From: Salinivirgaceae bacterium
GTDB lineage: Bacteria; Bacteroidota; Bacteroidia; Bacteroidales; SZUA-534
Length of the DNA: 39,959 nucleotides
Assembly: GCA_017551905.1 (NCBI GenBank)
Contig: JAFZKK010000137.1
Span: 1 to 39,959, forward strand
Reading direction: 5' to 3'
Translations under genes and position numbers: made by a program
Shown: piece after piece, positions 1-8,308 of the stretch
Numbering within the stretch: the stretch's first letter is position 1
How the letters are laid out: every line of letters begins with the position of its first letter
Notes under the pieces: model-generated
Databases searched by the model: none
What the model was told of the DNA's origin: nothing
Seen by the model: only the letters and a program-made list of their open reading frames with translations

Positions 1-336
1 AATACGAGTTCGCTCACGCATTGGAGAACTATATATCATATTACAATAATGACAGAATCAAACTGCGACTTAAAACAAGTCCTGTTAAATACAGAAATCA
101 ATTTGTTTAATTTTGTGTCCAATAAAAGGGGTTCACATCACGCGCAACGTCTTTACTACGTTTTAATCGGCTCGAATCAGCCCCAAATACCATTTTCCCG
201 TGCGTTCCGTGGTAAAAAAAACGCAGTGAAAATCAGTGTGGTTGCGCGTCATCAGTGCGATAATTTGTTTTTGTTGGACCACAACGCTTTTATGCTACAT
301 TTGCTACTTGTAAAAAACAAATAGCAATTCAAGGAA
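1..336. other. Intergenic region at the left edge, upstream of ffh
   Basis: I see no convincing gene in this stretch. A 91-codon plus-strand frame from 49 to 324 has no recognisable motif and an unusual composition, so I do not call it. Positions 229-258 carry phrases of the form ATCAGTGTG and ATCAGTGCGA spaced about ten bases apart. They resemble the decamer-type low-complexity repeats also seen near 15511-15570. The last 70 bases hold a plausible promoter for ffh, listed separately. Confidence 0.5.
270..303 (+). promoter_or_regulatory. Candidate Bacteroidota-type promoter for ffh
   Basis: TTTG at 270-273 and TACATTTG at 296-303 match the -33 (TTTG) and -7 (TAnnTTTG) elements known for the primary sigma factor of Bacteroidota. 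The spacing is 22 bases, slightly longer than the usual 19-21. The ffh start lies 33 bases downstream of the -7 element. The same octamer TACATTTG occurs upstream of three other genes in the window (12776, 13729 and 39838, all minus strand). Confidence 0.4.
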
Positions 337-1686
337 ATGTTTGAAAATCTGTCAGATAAACTCGAACGCTCTTTCAAAATCCTGAAAGGCGAGGGGAAAA
401 TCACCGAAATAAACGTTGCCGAAACCTTGAAAGAGGTGCGCAAGGCATTGCTCGACGCCGACGTCAACTACAAAACGGCAAAGACCTTCACCGATACCGT
501 CAAGCAGAAAGCTCTGGGACAGAATGTGTTGACGTCAATCAAGCCGGGGCAGTTGATGATTAAGATTGTCCACGACGAGCTGGTTGAACTGATGGGTTCG
601 ACTGCCGAGGACATCAATCTCAAGGGCAACCCGACAGTTATTTTGATTGCAGGTCTGCAAGGTTCGGGTAAGACAACATTTTCGGGCAAACTCGCTAACC
701 GCCTGAAAACCAAGCGTGGAAAGATGCCGTTGCTGATTGCTGGCGACGTTTATCGCCCTGCGGCTATCGACCAATTGAAAGTTTTGGGCCAACAGATTGG
801 CGTTGAGGTATATACCGAGGACGGGAACCAAAATCCCGTGCAAATTGCCACCAACGGCTTGAAATATGCAAAGCAAAAGGGCTTCGACCTTGTGATTGTC
901 GATACCGCTGGCCGTCTGGCTGTCGATGAGCAGATGATGGACGAGATTGCCGCCATTAAAAAGGCCGTCACGCCGCACGAGACCTTGTTTGTGGTAGATT
1001 CGATGACTGGTCAGGACGCCGTGAACACCGCCAAAGAGTTTAACGACCGACTCGATTTCGACGGCGTGGTGCTCACCAAACTCGATGGCGACACCCGCGG
1101 CGGTGCAGCGCTCTCGATTCGTTCGGTGGTGAACAAGCCAATCAAGTTTGTGGGAATGGGCGAGAAGATGGACGCTCTCGACGTGTTCCACCCCGACCGT
1201 ATGGCCGACCGCATTTTGGGAATGGGCGACATTGTGTCGTTGGTTGAGCGCGCGCAAGAGCAGTTCGACGCCGAGGAGGCCCGCGCCATTCAGAAGAAAA
1301 TCGCCAAAAACACCTTCAATTTCAACGATTTCCTGTCACAAATCAATCAGGTTAAGAAGATGGGCAACTTGAAAGACCTTGCGTCGATGATTCCTGGAAT
1401 CGGTAAAATGGTGAAAGATATGGACATAGACGACAACGCGTTCAAAGGTATCGAGGCCATTATCGGGTCGATGACGCCCGCCGAGCGCGAGATGCCCGAC
1501 ATTATCAACGGCAGCCGTCGCAAGCGCATTGCCTACGGCAGCGGCACGTCGATTCAAGAGGTGAACCGCCTAATGAAGCAGTTCGAAGACACCCGCAAGA
1601 TGATGAAAATGGTGAGCGGCGGCAGCGGCGCAAAGAAAATGGCGCAGATGATGAGCCAAATGAAGAATATGAGGGGAAGAATGTAA
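337..1686 (+). CDS. ffh: Signal recognition particle protein Ffh (SRP54 GTPase)
   Basis: This is the GTPase subunit of the bacterial signal recognition particle. It binds signal sequences of nascent membrane and exported proteins and, with 4.5S RNA, delivers ribosomes to the receptor FtsY. The 449-residue length is typical. The N domain (about 1-85) precedes the G domain, with P-loop GLQGSGKT at 106-113, DTAGR at 189-193 and TKLDGD at 247-252. A Met-rich M domain (about 330-449) contains the conserved stretch SGTSIQEVNRLMKQFE and ends in a Met/Lys/Gly-rich tail. The ATG at 337 is chosen because the protein begins with the usual MFENLSDKLE. A candidate promoter lies 33 bases upstream. folD follows on the same strand after a 185-base repeat-filled spacer, so joint transcription is possible but not shown. 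Assignment is secure. Confidence 0.97.
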   Translation: MFENLSDKLERSFKILKGEGKITEINVAETLKEVRKALLDADVNYKTAKTFTDTVKQKALGQNVLTSIKPGQLMIKIVHDELVELMGSTAEDINLKGNPTVILIAGLQGSGKTTFSGKLANRLKTKRGKMPLLIAGDVYRPAAIDQLKVLGQQIGVEVYTEDGNQNPVQIATNGLKYAKQKGFDLVIVDTAGRLAVDEQMMDEIAAIKKAVTPHETLFVVDSMTGQDAVNTAKEFNDRLDFDGVVLTKLDGDTRGGAALSIRSVVNKPIKFVGMGEKMDALDVFHPDRMADRILGMGDIVSLVERAQEQFDAEEARAIQKKIAKNTFNFNDFLSQINQVKKMGNLKDLASMIPGIGKMVKDMDIDDNAFKGIEAIIGSMTPAEREMPDIINGSRRKRIAYGSGTSIQEVNRLMKQFEDTRKMMKMVSGGSGAKKMAQMMSQMKNMRGRM

Positions 1687-1689
1687 ATT

Positions 1690-1815
1690 ATTTAGGATGT
1701 AGGAGTTAGATATTTAGGAGTTAAAATTTAGAATTCAGAAGTCAGAATTTAGAATAAATGATTGATTATCAAGAATACCACCAACACCTAATACCTAACA
1801 CCCAACACCAATAAC
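1690..1815 (+). repeat. Degenerate heptamer tandem repeats between ffh and folD
   Basis: From 1690 to 1759 the sequence can be cut into ten consecutive 7-base units without a gap: ATTTAGG, ATGTAGG, AGTTAGA, TATTTAG, GAGTTAA, AATTTAG, AATTCAG, AAGTCAG, AATTTAG, AATAAAT. From 1781 to 1815 five more units follow, now of the type CCAACAC, CTAATAC, CTAACAC, CCAACAC, CAATAAC. The phase is kept although the base content changes. No gene or structured RNA was recognised here. Confidence 0.8.
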
Positions 1816-1870
1816 TTAAAACTTCGATAACTTATAACTTAAAACTTCGATAACTTATAACTCAAAACGA
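1811..1870 (+). repeat. 23-bp tandem repeat immediately upstream of folD
   Basis: Two exact 23-base units occupy 1811-1833 and 1834-1856. Each is composed of ATAACTT, AAAACTT, CG and ATAACTT. A third, diverging partial unit runs from 1857 almost to the folD start at 1872. The array therefore forms the translation-initiation leader of folD. Change in copy number would alter the distance between any upstream promoter and the start codon. Confidence 0.85.
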
Positions 1871-1871
1871 T

Positions 1872-2753
1872 ATGCAACTTATTGACGGAAAGGCGATTAA
1901 TCAGCAGATGCAGGCTGAAATCCTTCAGCAGGTGGAGGAGATGGTGAAAAACGGGCAGAAGCGCCCCAATCTGGCTGTGATTCAGGTGGGCGACGACGGC
2001 GCAAGCACCACTTACGTGAACAGCAAAATCAAGACATGTCACGCTGTGGGCTTCGAATCCACCGATGTGCGGTTCCCTGCCGACATCACTGAGGCCGAGC
2101 TTCTTGCCAAAATAGCCGAAATCAATGCCGACCCGAATGTGGACGGTCTGATTGTGCAATTGCCTCTGCCAAAGCATATTAGTGAGAATAAAGTTATCGA
2201 GGCTATCGACTACCGCAAAGATGTTGACGGCTTTCATCCAATCAATACCGGCCGTATGGCGATGAGCCTTCCGTCGTTCCTGCCCGCAACACCTGCAGGC
2301 ATTATGGAGTTGTTGGCACGCTATAACATTGAAACAGAAGGAAAAGAGTGCGTTGTTTTGGGCCGCAGCAACATCGTCGGCACGCCAATCAGCTTGCTGA
2401 TGTCACGCAAGTCGAATCCGGGAAACGCAACCGTAACCATATGTCACAGCCGCTCGAAGAATCTGAAAGAGATTTGCCGTCGCGCTGATATTCTGATAGT
2501 TGCAATCGGTAAACCCGAATTCGTGACAGCCGATATGATTAAGCCAGGCGCCGTTGTAATCGACGTGGGCATTCACCGTTTGCCCTCAACCGAGACCAAA
2601 TCGGGCTTCAAACTTAAAGGCGATGTCAAGTTCGATGAGGTTGCGCCGTTGTGCAGCTACATTACCCCAGTTCCAGGAGGTGTCGGCCCAATGACCATAA
2701 TCAGCTTGTTGAAAAACACACTTTTAGCTGGCCAGCATAAAATTTACGAGTAG
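1872..2753 (+). CDS. folD: Bifunctional methylene-THF dehydrogenase / methenyl-THF cyclohydrolase FolD
   Basis: FolD interconverts 5,10-methylene-, 5,10-methenyl- and 10-formyl-tetrahydrofolate using NADP(H), supplying one-carbon units for purine and formyl-Met synthesis in the cytosol. The 293-residue length is normal. Visible signatures are the substrate-site YVNSKIKTC (Tyr48, catalytic Lys52), VQLPLPKHI at 95-103, DVDGFHP around Asp119, the Rossmann-type nucleotide motif GRSNIVGTP at 164-172 and the C-terminal GGVGPMTI signature. The start ATG directly follows an A/T-rich tandem repeat; no Shine-Dalgarno sequence is visible. The gene ends 24 bases before the convergent end of the ketosynthase operon, and no hairpin terminator separates them. 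Confidence 0.97.
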   Translation: MQLIDGKAINQQMQAEILQQVEEMVKNGQKRPNLAVIQVGDDGASTTYVNSKIKTCHAVGFESTDVRFPADITEAELLAKIAEINADPNVDGLIVQLPLPKHISENKVIEAIDYRKDVDGFHPINTGRMAMSLPSFLPATPAGIMELLARYNIETEGKECVVLGRSNIVGTPISLLMSRKSNPGNATVTICHSRSKNLKEICRRADILIVAIGKPEFVTADMIKPGAVVIDVGIHRLPSTETKSGFKLKGDVKFDEVAPLCSYITPVPGGVGPMTIISLLKNTLLAGQHKIYE

Positions 2754-2777
2754 AGGATAATCCCGTCAGGCTCTCAT

Positions 2778-3821
2778 CTATTTGCTTAACACCGTGAACG
2801 CGTGTTCTGTGCTGTTCAGATGGTTGTAAATCAGAATGTTGCTATAACTGTTTTTTCTGCTTTGGCGTTTGATGGTGCATTGTGGTATTTGCTGCCGTTG
2901 CAATATGTTGGCGCCCAGCCACATAGCAAAAGCCGACGATGTGCGATACTCGCCGCATAAATGCTTGTAGTGCACAATGTTGGCTTGCGTGCAGTTTTCC
3001 AAAGCATCGTACACACAATCGTTCTCAGCATCACCATTGCGTCCCAAAATCATAGTGTCGATGTCGGCGAGTGTGAGATTGAGTGTAGCTAAGAAGTCAG
3101 TGGCTTCGCCAATGATGTCGGTGTTGCTGTCGATAAAGGTGTGAGTGCCAATAATTTGTGCGGAATGGCCGTCGGTTGGTTTTGAGCCAAGTATGAAAAA
3201 TGCAGCACCTTCGCCCATAAGAGTTCCGCGATGTGTGCCATTGAACAAATTCATGTTGTTGTAATTGTCTTTCCGCCAAATATTTAGCTTATCGGTTATG
3301 CTGAATAGCTGTTCTGTAATCTCATCAATTCCGCCCACAAGTACGTTCTGCACTTCGTCTTCGGCAATCAGCATCATAGCGTCTTGAACAGTATTCTCAA
3401 ACGACAAAGCGGCGTGGAAGTGCGTCATATTGTAGCCGTTACACCCAAGCGCAATGGCTATTTGGCTACTAATCATATTGTGCGACGAATTGACAAAAGG
3501 TGTCGGTGACAGCAGTTGTTCGTTTTCGGCCTTCATCGCATATTGGAATTTCTCCAAATCGGCCAGACAACCGAATCCGGTGCCTAATATTATTGCATCG
3601 GGTTGTGTGCCGCGCTGTACGCAAAGGCTTGCCGCGCCTAGCCCCATTTTCAGAATCCGCGACATCCGCCGCAGTTTTGCGGGATTGATAAATTCCTTAT
3701 AATCAGGCTCGATACAGTGCATTTGCGGTTGGTTGTATTCTTCGGGGCCATTCTCAAAAAATGCTCCGTCGAAGGTGTGCTGTGGCGATATTATTCCGTG
3801 TGCGTTTATGTAGGCTTTCAT
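2778..3821 (-). CDS. Degenerate beta-ketoacyl synthase, chain-length-factor-like
   Basis: This 347-residue protein has the thiolase fold of ketosynthases but lacks the catalytic residues. Aligned by eye with the adjacent ketosynthase, the active cysteine becomes Ala137 (segment THFHAALSF), the NAHGTGTEAND histidine motif becomes ILGRNGDAEND, and the second histidine region KGFTGHTF becomes CGEYRTSSAF. MGEGAAFFIL is retained. Such inactive partners (KS-beta, or chain-length factors) pair with an active ketosynthase and help set acyl chain length. Its start overlaps the stop of the ketosynthase by 4 bases, implying translational coupling and a heterodimer. It is the last gene of the operon. The role is inferred; an inactive homologue with another scaffold function cannot be excluded. 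Confidence 0.82.
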   Translation of the reverse strand: MKAYINAHGIISPQHTFDGAFFENGPEEYNQPQMHCIEPDYKEFINPAKLRRMSRILKMGLGAASLCVQRGTQPDAIILGTGFGCLADLEKFQYAMKAENEQLLSPTPFVNSSHNMISSQIAIALGCNGYNMTHFHAALSFENTVQDAMMLIAEDEVQNVLVGGIDEITEQLFSITDKLNIWRKDNYNNMNLFNGTHRGTLMGEGAAFFILGSKPTDGHSAQIIGTHTFIDSNTDIIGEATDFLATLNLTLADIDTMILGRNGDAENDCVYDALENCTQANIVHYKHLCGEYRTSSAFAMWLGANILQRQQIPQCTIKRQSRKNSYSNILIYNHLNSTEHAFTVLSK

Positions 3822-5008
3822 TCCGCTTTCGATATTACTAAACTTGTATCGTTGCCGCCGAATCCGAATGAATTCGATATTATATTGTTGATTTTCATCG
3901 ATATGGTTTCGGTTACGGGAACAATTCCCGTTTCATCAATTGGGTTGCTGAAACCAACATTCGGAAGCGCCAGATTGTTGTTTATCGCCAGCAGCGAGAA
4001 TACGCATTCGATGGCGCCGGCGGCTGCAAAAGTGTGTCCCGTGAAACCTTTTGTTGAGCTGATGTGCGGCAGGTGGTCGCCAAAAACCGATTTTATGGCT
4101 TTGCTTTCCACAAGGTCGTTGGCTTCGGTACCAGTGCCGTGGGCGTTCAGATAGTCGATGTCTGCAGGTTGCAGTCCGGCCGTTTCGATGGCTTTCCGCA
4201 TTGCGGCTTCGGCATAAGCGCCGTCGGGATTGACAAGCGTTTGATGGTAGGCTTCGTTGAAGTTGGCGAATCCGCGAATCTCGCCGTATTTCTGTTTGCA
4301 GGCGGCTTTTGATTGCGATTCGAGTACCATAAAGGCGGCCCCTTCGCCAGGTGTGATGCCGTTTCGGTTTTGGTCGAAAGGACGGCAGCCTGTCGGCGAA
4401 AGAATTTCGAGAGCGTTGAAGCCGTTGAGAGAGAACCGCGCAAGCGAGTCCATACCGCCAACGAGCATTGTGTCGGCAAGGCCGCTGCGAATCATCCGCA
4501 CACCGTTCATTATGGCGTTTGCTGATGACGAACAGGCTGTGCTTATGGTAGTTACATTGTGTTTGATGCCCAAAGTTATGGCAATTTTCTCGGTGGCGTC
4601 GGCCCCCGTAAAGGCTCGGTGCATTTCGGCATCAACAAGCGTTCCGTCAAGCATTTGGGTGTAGTAGGTGTCGAGCAGGTCTTGACCAGCCACAGTTGTT
4701 GAGCCAATCATTCCCATTCGGTTATATCCTTTTTGATATCCCGCCATTTGCATAGCGGCTTTGGCGGCAATCAATCCAAGCAGAAACGCACGGCTGTTGT
4801 GCGCATTGTGTTCAATGCCAGCCAGTTCTGATAGCTCTGAAGCTGATTTTTTAATCTCCCCGACAGGAATGTTGCTGAGTGCGCTTTCAAAGAGTTCGAG
4901 CTGTCCGATGCCGCTTCGTTTCGCCTTGAGCGATGCAAGCGTTTCGTCGGCGCCGATGCCGATGGCCGAAATTATCCCAAACCCGGTGATAAAGACGCGC
5001 TGCGGCAT
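3818..5008 (-). CDS. Beta-ketoacyl-[ACP] synthase (KAS II / KS-alpha type)
   Basis: A 396-residue condensing enzyme of the FabF/FabB family that elongates an acyl chain by decarboxylative condensation on an acyl carrier protein. The catalytic set is complete: Cys159 in STACSSS, His290 in NAHGTGTEAND, Lys320 in SSTKGFTGH, His325, and the C-terminal NSFGFGGND loop. It lies 3 bases after the ACP gene and overlaps the inactive KS-like gene by 4 bases, giving an ACP/KS/CLF-like trio comparable to minimal type II polyketide synthases. The context (DarA/DarB-like proteins, own ACP and exporter) argues for a dedicated specialised-lipid pathway instead of primary fatty-acid synthesis. The exact substrate cannot be told from sequence. 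Confidence 0.92.
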   Translation of the reverse strand: MPQRVFITGFGIISAIGIGADETLASLKAKRSGIGQLELFESALSNIPVGEIKKSASELSELAGIEHNAHNSRAFLLGLIAAKAAMQMAGYQKGYNRMGMIGSTTVAGQDLLDTYYTQMLDGTLVDAEMHRAFTGADATEKIAITLGIKHNVTTISTACSSSANAIMNGVRMIRSGLADTMLVGGMDSLARFSLNGFNALEILSPTGCRPFDQNRNGITPGEGAAFMVLESQSKAACKQKYGEIRGFANFNEAYHQTLVNPDGAYAEAAMRKAIETAGLQPADIDYLNAHGTGTEANDLVESKAIKSVFGDHLPHISSTKGFTGHTFAAAGAIECVFSLLAINNNLALPNVGFSNPIDETGIVPVTETISMKINNIISNSFGFGGNDTSLVISKAE

Positions 5009-5011
5009 TCG

Positions 5012-5284
5012 TCACTCTTTTTGGTTTTCCAAGATGAATTTCGCCATTGCTCTCACCGATGCAAGAATGGTGCGGCGAGTGCGCGGGTCGTCAATATGTA
5101 TATGATATTGTTTTTCAATGAGTAAGACAAGCTCGATAGCGTCAATCGAATCAAGATTCAAGCCTTCGCCGTCGCCAAACAGTGGTGCGTCGGCATCAAT
5201 GTCGGCCGGTGTCAAGTCTTCAATTGACAGTGCTTCAATAATTTGAGCCTTCAGGTCATTGATAAGTTCTTCTTCGCTTTTCAT
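5012..5284 (-). CDS. Acyl carrier protein (phosphopantetheine-binding)
   Basis: A 90-residue acidic helical protein with the carrier motif NLDSIDAIEL. Ser46 is the expected attachment site for 4'-phosphopantetheine. It would hold the growing acyl chain for the neighbouring ketosynthases. It lies 3 bases downstream of the ABC permease gene and 3 bases upstream of the ketosynthase gene. The motif DSIDAIEL differs from the DSLDTVEL of housekeeping AcpP, and the second half (IHIDDPRTRRTILASVRAMA) diverges too, consistent with a pathway-specific carrier. No phosphopantetheinyl transferase gene is present in the window, so activation must come from elsewhere in the genome. Confidence 0.93.
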   Translation of the reverse strand: MKSEEELINDLKAQIIEALSIEDLTPADIDADAPLFGDGEGLNLDSIDAIELVLLIEKQYHIHIDDPRTRRTILASVRAMAKFILENQKE

Positions 5285-5287
5285 ATT

Positions 5288-6553
5288 TCAGTTACACTTT
5301 TGCCTGTTGTAGATTAGCGTGATGGCAAGGCAGACACCGCCAAACGCAAGCAGCAGTGCGCTTTCGGGCAATACCAAAGCAATTCCGCTGTCGCGTACAA
5401 AAATATCATAAAAACCTGAAAGCCCCCAATTGAGAGGCGAAATATGGCTGATTATTTGCATTGCGTGCGGCATTATTATTGTCGGAATCCAGATGCCGCC
5501 AATGGCCGACAGAATCACCACCGACACCGAGCCGAAGATTGACGCTTGTTGGCTGTTGGTCGAAATGGTTCCGATGGCTGTGCCGTAGCCGATGGCCGCC
5601 ATTGCTGCCGAAACCGACATTAGCAGAAGAGCCCCGATGCTGTGCCCCAGTTCAAGTTGGGGCAGGCCAAGCAGTGGCATAACAAAAATTCCCATAAGAA
5701 TCATTATTGCCATTTGCAACAGACAGATAATCAGGTAGATTGATATTTTTCCGACAAAATAGAGCCACGTCGGGCACGGCATTGTCTTGATGCGCAGGTA
5801 GCTGCCGTCGTCGCGCTCTTTTATTATGTTGTTTGCCAATGATATAACGATGAAAAATACTGCAAAAAGCCCCCACGCCGGAACATTGTGCTGAACCGAG
5901 TTCGGCATTATCGCCGAAGGGTTGCTGCGAGCGTATTGCTCGTCAATTTTGATGATGTCGGTAGGAATGTCGAAGTTTCCGATGTTGAGTGGAAATTGTT
6001 GGTTGACGGCCGCAACCACTTCGTTCATAACTATTTGCGTTTGCAGTCGTGCCGCATATTCGTTTATTGAACTTGTTATTGCTGTTTTGAACGACTCTTT
6101 GGCTGTTGGGTCGATGAATATTGATATTTTGTTGGGTTCCAGTTGCTTGGGTTCAAAATCGGGGTTGAAGGTGTGAATGACGCTACCACGAATATTGCGG
6201 CGAATCTTTTTTGTTGTTTCTGCGGGTATCACAATGCCAATCAGATAGTTGCCTTCTGCGACATTAGCCTGAAGGGCATCGGGAGTCAGCGGCTCGCCGT
6301 TGAGTTCGGTAGTGATGCTGAAAATGCCGGTTTGTTGCACGCTTTTTTCGATAGCGCAACCTAACGAGTCGTTGTCCTGATTCAGTAAAAGCAATGGTAT
6401 CTTGCTTTCGTTCACCGAATTATAGGTGCTATCCTGCAGATAGGCCATTAGCACAACAAGTGCAATCGGCATAAAGAACATAAAAATCAGTCCGGCAATG
6501 TCTCGTGTCAGAAATAGATAGTCTTTATATATGATTGACAGGAATTTACGCAT
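5288..6553 (-). CDS. ABC-2 type transporter permease
   Basis: A 421-residue inner-membrane permease of the ABC-2 export family. One N-terminal membrane segment (about 20-40, GLIFMFFMPIALVVLMAYL) is followed by an extracytoplasmic domain of roughly 180 residues. A cluster of about five membrane segments begins near residue 228 and includes one ending at the C-terminal LAFGGVCLAITLIYN. This topology is that of YhbS/YhhJ- and Drr-like lipid, drug or polysaccharide exporters. The start overlaps the end of the ATPase gene by 8 bases, so the two are translationally coupled and surely form one transporter. Being inside the ketosynthase operon, it probably moves the pathway product or a lipid precursor across the inner membrane; this is inference from position. 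Confidence 0.9.
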   Translation of the reverse strand: MRKFLSIIYKDYLFLTRDIAGLIFMFFMPIALVVLMAYLQDSTYNSVNESKIPLLLLNQDNDSLGCAIEKSVQQTGIFSITTELNGEPLTPDALQANVAEGNYLIGIVIPAETTKKIRRNIRGSVIHTFNPDFEPKQLEPNKISIFIDPTAKESFKTAITSSINEYAARLQTQIVMNEVVAAVNQQFPLNIGNFDIPTDIIKIDEQYARSNPSAIMPNSVQHNVPAWGLFAVFFIVISLANNIIKERDDGSYLRIKTMPCPTWLYFVGKISIYLIICLLQMAIMILMGIFVMPLLGLPQLELGHSIGALLLMSVSAAMAAIGYGTAIGTISTNSQQASIFGSVSVVILSAIGGIWIPTIIMPHAMQIISHISPLNWGLSGFYDIFVRDSGIALVLPESALLLAFGGVCLAITLIYNRQKCN

Positions 6554-7292
6554 TGTTTATAGCCGTTTCGGTTGTTTTCAAAAATAGTTCTTCAAGAGAG
6601 CCGCACGAGTGTTGCAGTGTGAGACTTGCGGGTTTGCCGTTGCATATTATCCGCCCCTTGTCAATCAGTGCCACGTTGTTGCATAATTCTTCGGCTTCGC
6701 TCAGGTAATGCGATGTGTAAATCAACGTAGTGCCCTGATTGTTAATTAGTTTTAAATAGTCGATAATGGCTCGTCGTGTCTGCACATCGATACCAACGGT
6801 TGGCTCGTCAAGGAAAAGAATTTTGGGTGAGTTGAGCAGTCCCACAATCAGGTTCAGGCTGCGTTTCATTCCGCCCGAATACTTGTCTGCCAGCTTGTTA
6901 CGGTGTTCCCAAAGACCGAATGTGTTGAGCAGTTCTTCGCTGCGTTCGGCCACTTTCCGCCGTTCCATACCATAGATTCCGCCGAAAACCCGCAGATTCT
7001 CAACAGCCGACAGCATAGGGTAGAGGGCCAGACTTTGCGGTACAACGCCAATCAGGTGTTTTATTTTGTCGATTTCCGAAACGGTGTCGAGCCCGCAAAT
7101 GCTGACGGAGCCCGAATCGGCCTTGCTCAATCCGCACATTATGTTCATCAGCGTGGTTTTCCCGGCGCCGTTAGGTCCCAGCAGACCAAAACTGTCACCT
7201 TCGTCAACATTCAGCGTCAGGTGGTCGAGCGCCGGTTGCCGGTTGCCTTTGTAGGTCTTACAGAGTCCGTCTATTTCAATGATTGTCGGCAT
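6546..7292 (-). CDS. ABC transporter ATP-binding protein
   Basis: A 248-residue nucleotide-binding subunit. Walker A GPNGAGKTT is at 39-47, the signature is YSGGMKRSL, Walker B is ILFLDEPTVGID, and the switch histidine lies in YTSHYLSEAEEL. The combination SGGMKR plus TVGID is typical of the DrrA/CcmA-like export subfamily that pairs with ABC-2 permeases. It energises the permease encoded by the overlapping next gene. Its own start overlaps the stop of the BtrH-like gene by a single base (TAATG arrangement), placing the transporter within the metabolite operon. Confidence 0.94.
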   Translation of the reverse strand: MPTIIEIDGLCKTYKGNRQPALDHLTLNVDEGDSFGLLGPNGAGKTTLMNIMCGLSKADSGSVSICGLDTVSEIDKIKHLIGVVPQSLALYPMLSAVENLRVFGGIYGMERRKVAERSEELLNTFGLWEHRNKLADKYSGGMKRSLNLIVGLLNSPKILFLDEPTVGIDVQTRRAIIDYLKLINNQGTTLIYTSHYLSEAEELCNNVALIDKGRIICNGKPASLTLQHSCGSLEELFLKTTETAINNA

Positions 7293-8308
7293 TATACGGC
7301 GTTGTTCAGTTGGGTGAAGAAATCGCGTTCGCGGATATAGATAACATTCAGTATATCAGACAAATCCTGATAGGTGTAATTCTCGCCCTGTCGTTTCTTG
7401 AACACGCGCGATGCTTTGTAGGCGAAGTCACGCCAAAGGTCACCAATTTCGGTGATATCATTGGCAAGCGAGTTAAGTTGTTCAATGCCAGTTATTTTTG
7501 CGGCTTCTTGTAGGAACGCACCATACATATAGCGGAATCCGGCGCCACCAGTGCCAATCTCTTCCAACATTCTGACAACTTGTGCCAGATTGAGCGCAGC
7601 TCGTCGTGGTGTCATCGTTTTCTCCCACTTTAAAACACTTTCGCTCAAGTATTTGATGCCATTGACACCGAAGTATCGAATCCAACGGGGTTGGCTTGTC
7701 ATAAACCAGCAGTTTTTCTTAATCGATTTGCGGATGAGCGGTGCAAGGTCGGGCATTTTCTGCGGAACTTCTTTAATCCAATAGCTCTGACCTACAATAG
7801 GATAGCTGCCGCCTTTTGCGTATCTCACTTTTATCAGGTCGGCTTTGCTGATACTTACTTTTTCGAGTGCGTTGGGGTCGCTAATAAGGTAAGTTCCGTC
7901 TTGTTCGTTCTTGCCTATCACGCAGATATTGTGGCCGTTAAAGTGAAATCTGTATTCCATAGGCATATATGGCAGATAGTACATTCCCACAACGCAACCC
8001 ACCGGGCGACCTTCAGCAAGGTGTTTGTCGAGTGCCGCCATAGCGCGCTTGCGGCTCATATAGCGGCGGCGGCCGATTTTCACGCCAAGCATTTTGGTTA
8101 TCCGCGAGAATAGTACTCCAGGAAATGTGCGGAATGTTGTTACTGCCATTCCGCTCAGTTTGAGAAACGGCATGTGGCTGAAAAACAGTCCGTAAGACAG
8201 CCCGAAAACCATCGGTTCCGATATGTCCAGCCCGTAGTGGCGCAGCATATTCACTATCACGCCGTTTTCGCAATGGGCGGCAGGCTTATGTTCGAACTTG
8301 ATTTCCAT
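7292..8308 (-). CDS. BtrH N-terminal domain protein (Cys-His-Asp acyltransferase/hydrolase-like)
   Basis: A 338-residue protein whose first 150 residues resemble BtrH of butirosin biosynthesis, an enzyme that transfers an acyl group from a carrier protein to an acceptor through a papain-like active site. A plausible triad is Cys13 in AHCENGV, His126 in FNGHNICVIG and Asp144 in LISDPNA. The C-terminal half is helical and matches my memory of the extension usually found with this domain (DUF4872-like). No signal peptide is present, so it should act in the cytosol. In an operon with an ACP it could unload an acyl chain from the carrier or tailor the product before export. The family assignment is fairly good; the reaction here is inferred. 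Confidence 0.78.
   Translation of the reverse strand: MEIKFEHKPAAHCENGVIVNMLRHYGLDISEPMVFGLSYGLFFSHMPFLKLSGMAVTTFRTFPGVLFSRITKMLGVKIGRRRYMSRKRAMAALDKHLAEGRPVGCVVGMYYLPYMPMEYRFHFNGHNICVIGKNEQDGTYLISDPNALEKVSISKADLIKVRYAKGGSYPIVGQSYWIKEVPQKMPDLAPLIRKSIKKNCWFMTSQPRWIRYFGVNGIKYLSESVLKWEKTMTPRRAALNLAQVVRMLEEIGTGGAGFRYMYGAFLQEAAKITGIEQLNSLANDITEIGDLWRDFAYKASRVFKKRQGENYTYQDLSDILNVIYIRERDFFTQLNNAV

Noticed and set aside
49..324. 91-codon plus-strand reading frame upstream of ffh
   Set aside because: It has no recognisable motif and overlaps decamer-like repeat phrases and the likely ffh promoter. Its codon use is unlike that of the neighbouring genes.
535..1257. 240-codon minus-strand frame opposite ffh
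   Set aside because: It is an antisense frame caused by codon bias of the GTPase domain; no family features were seen.
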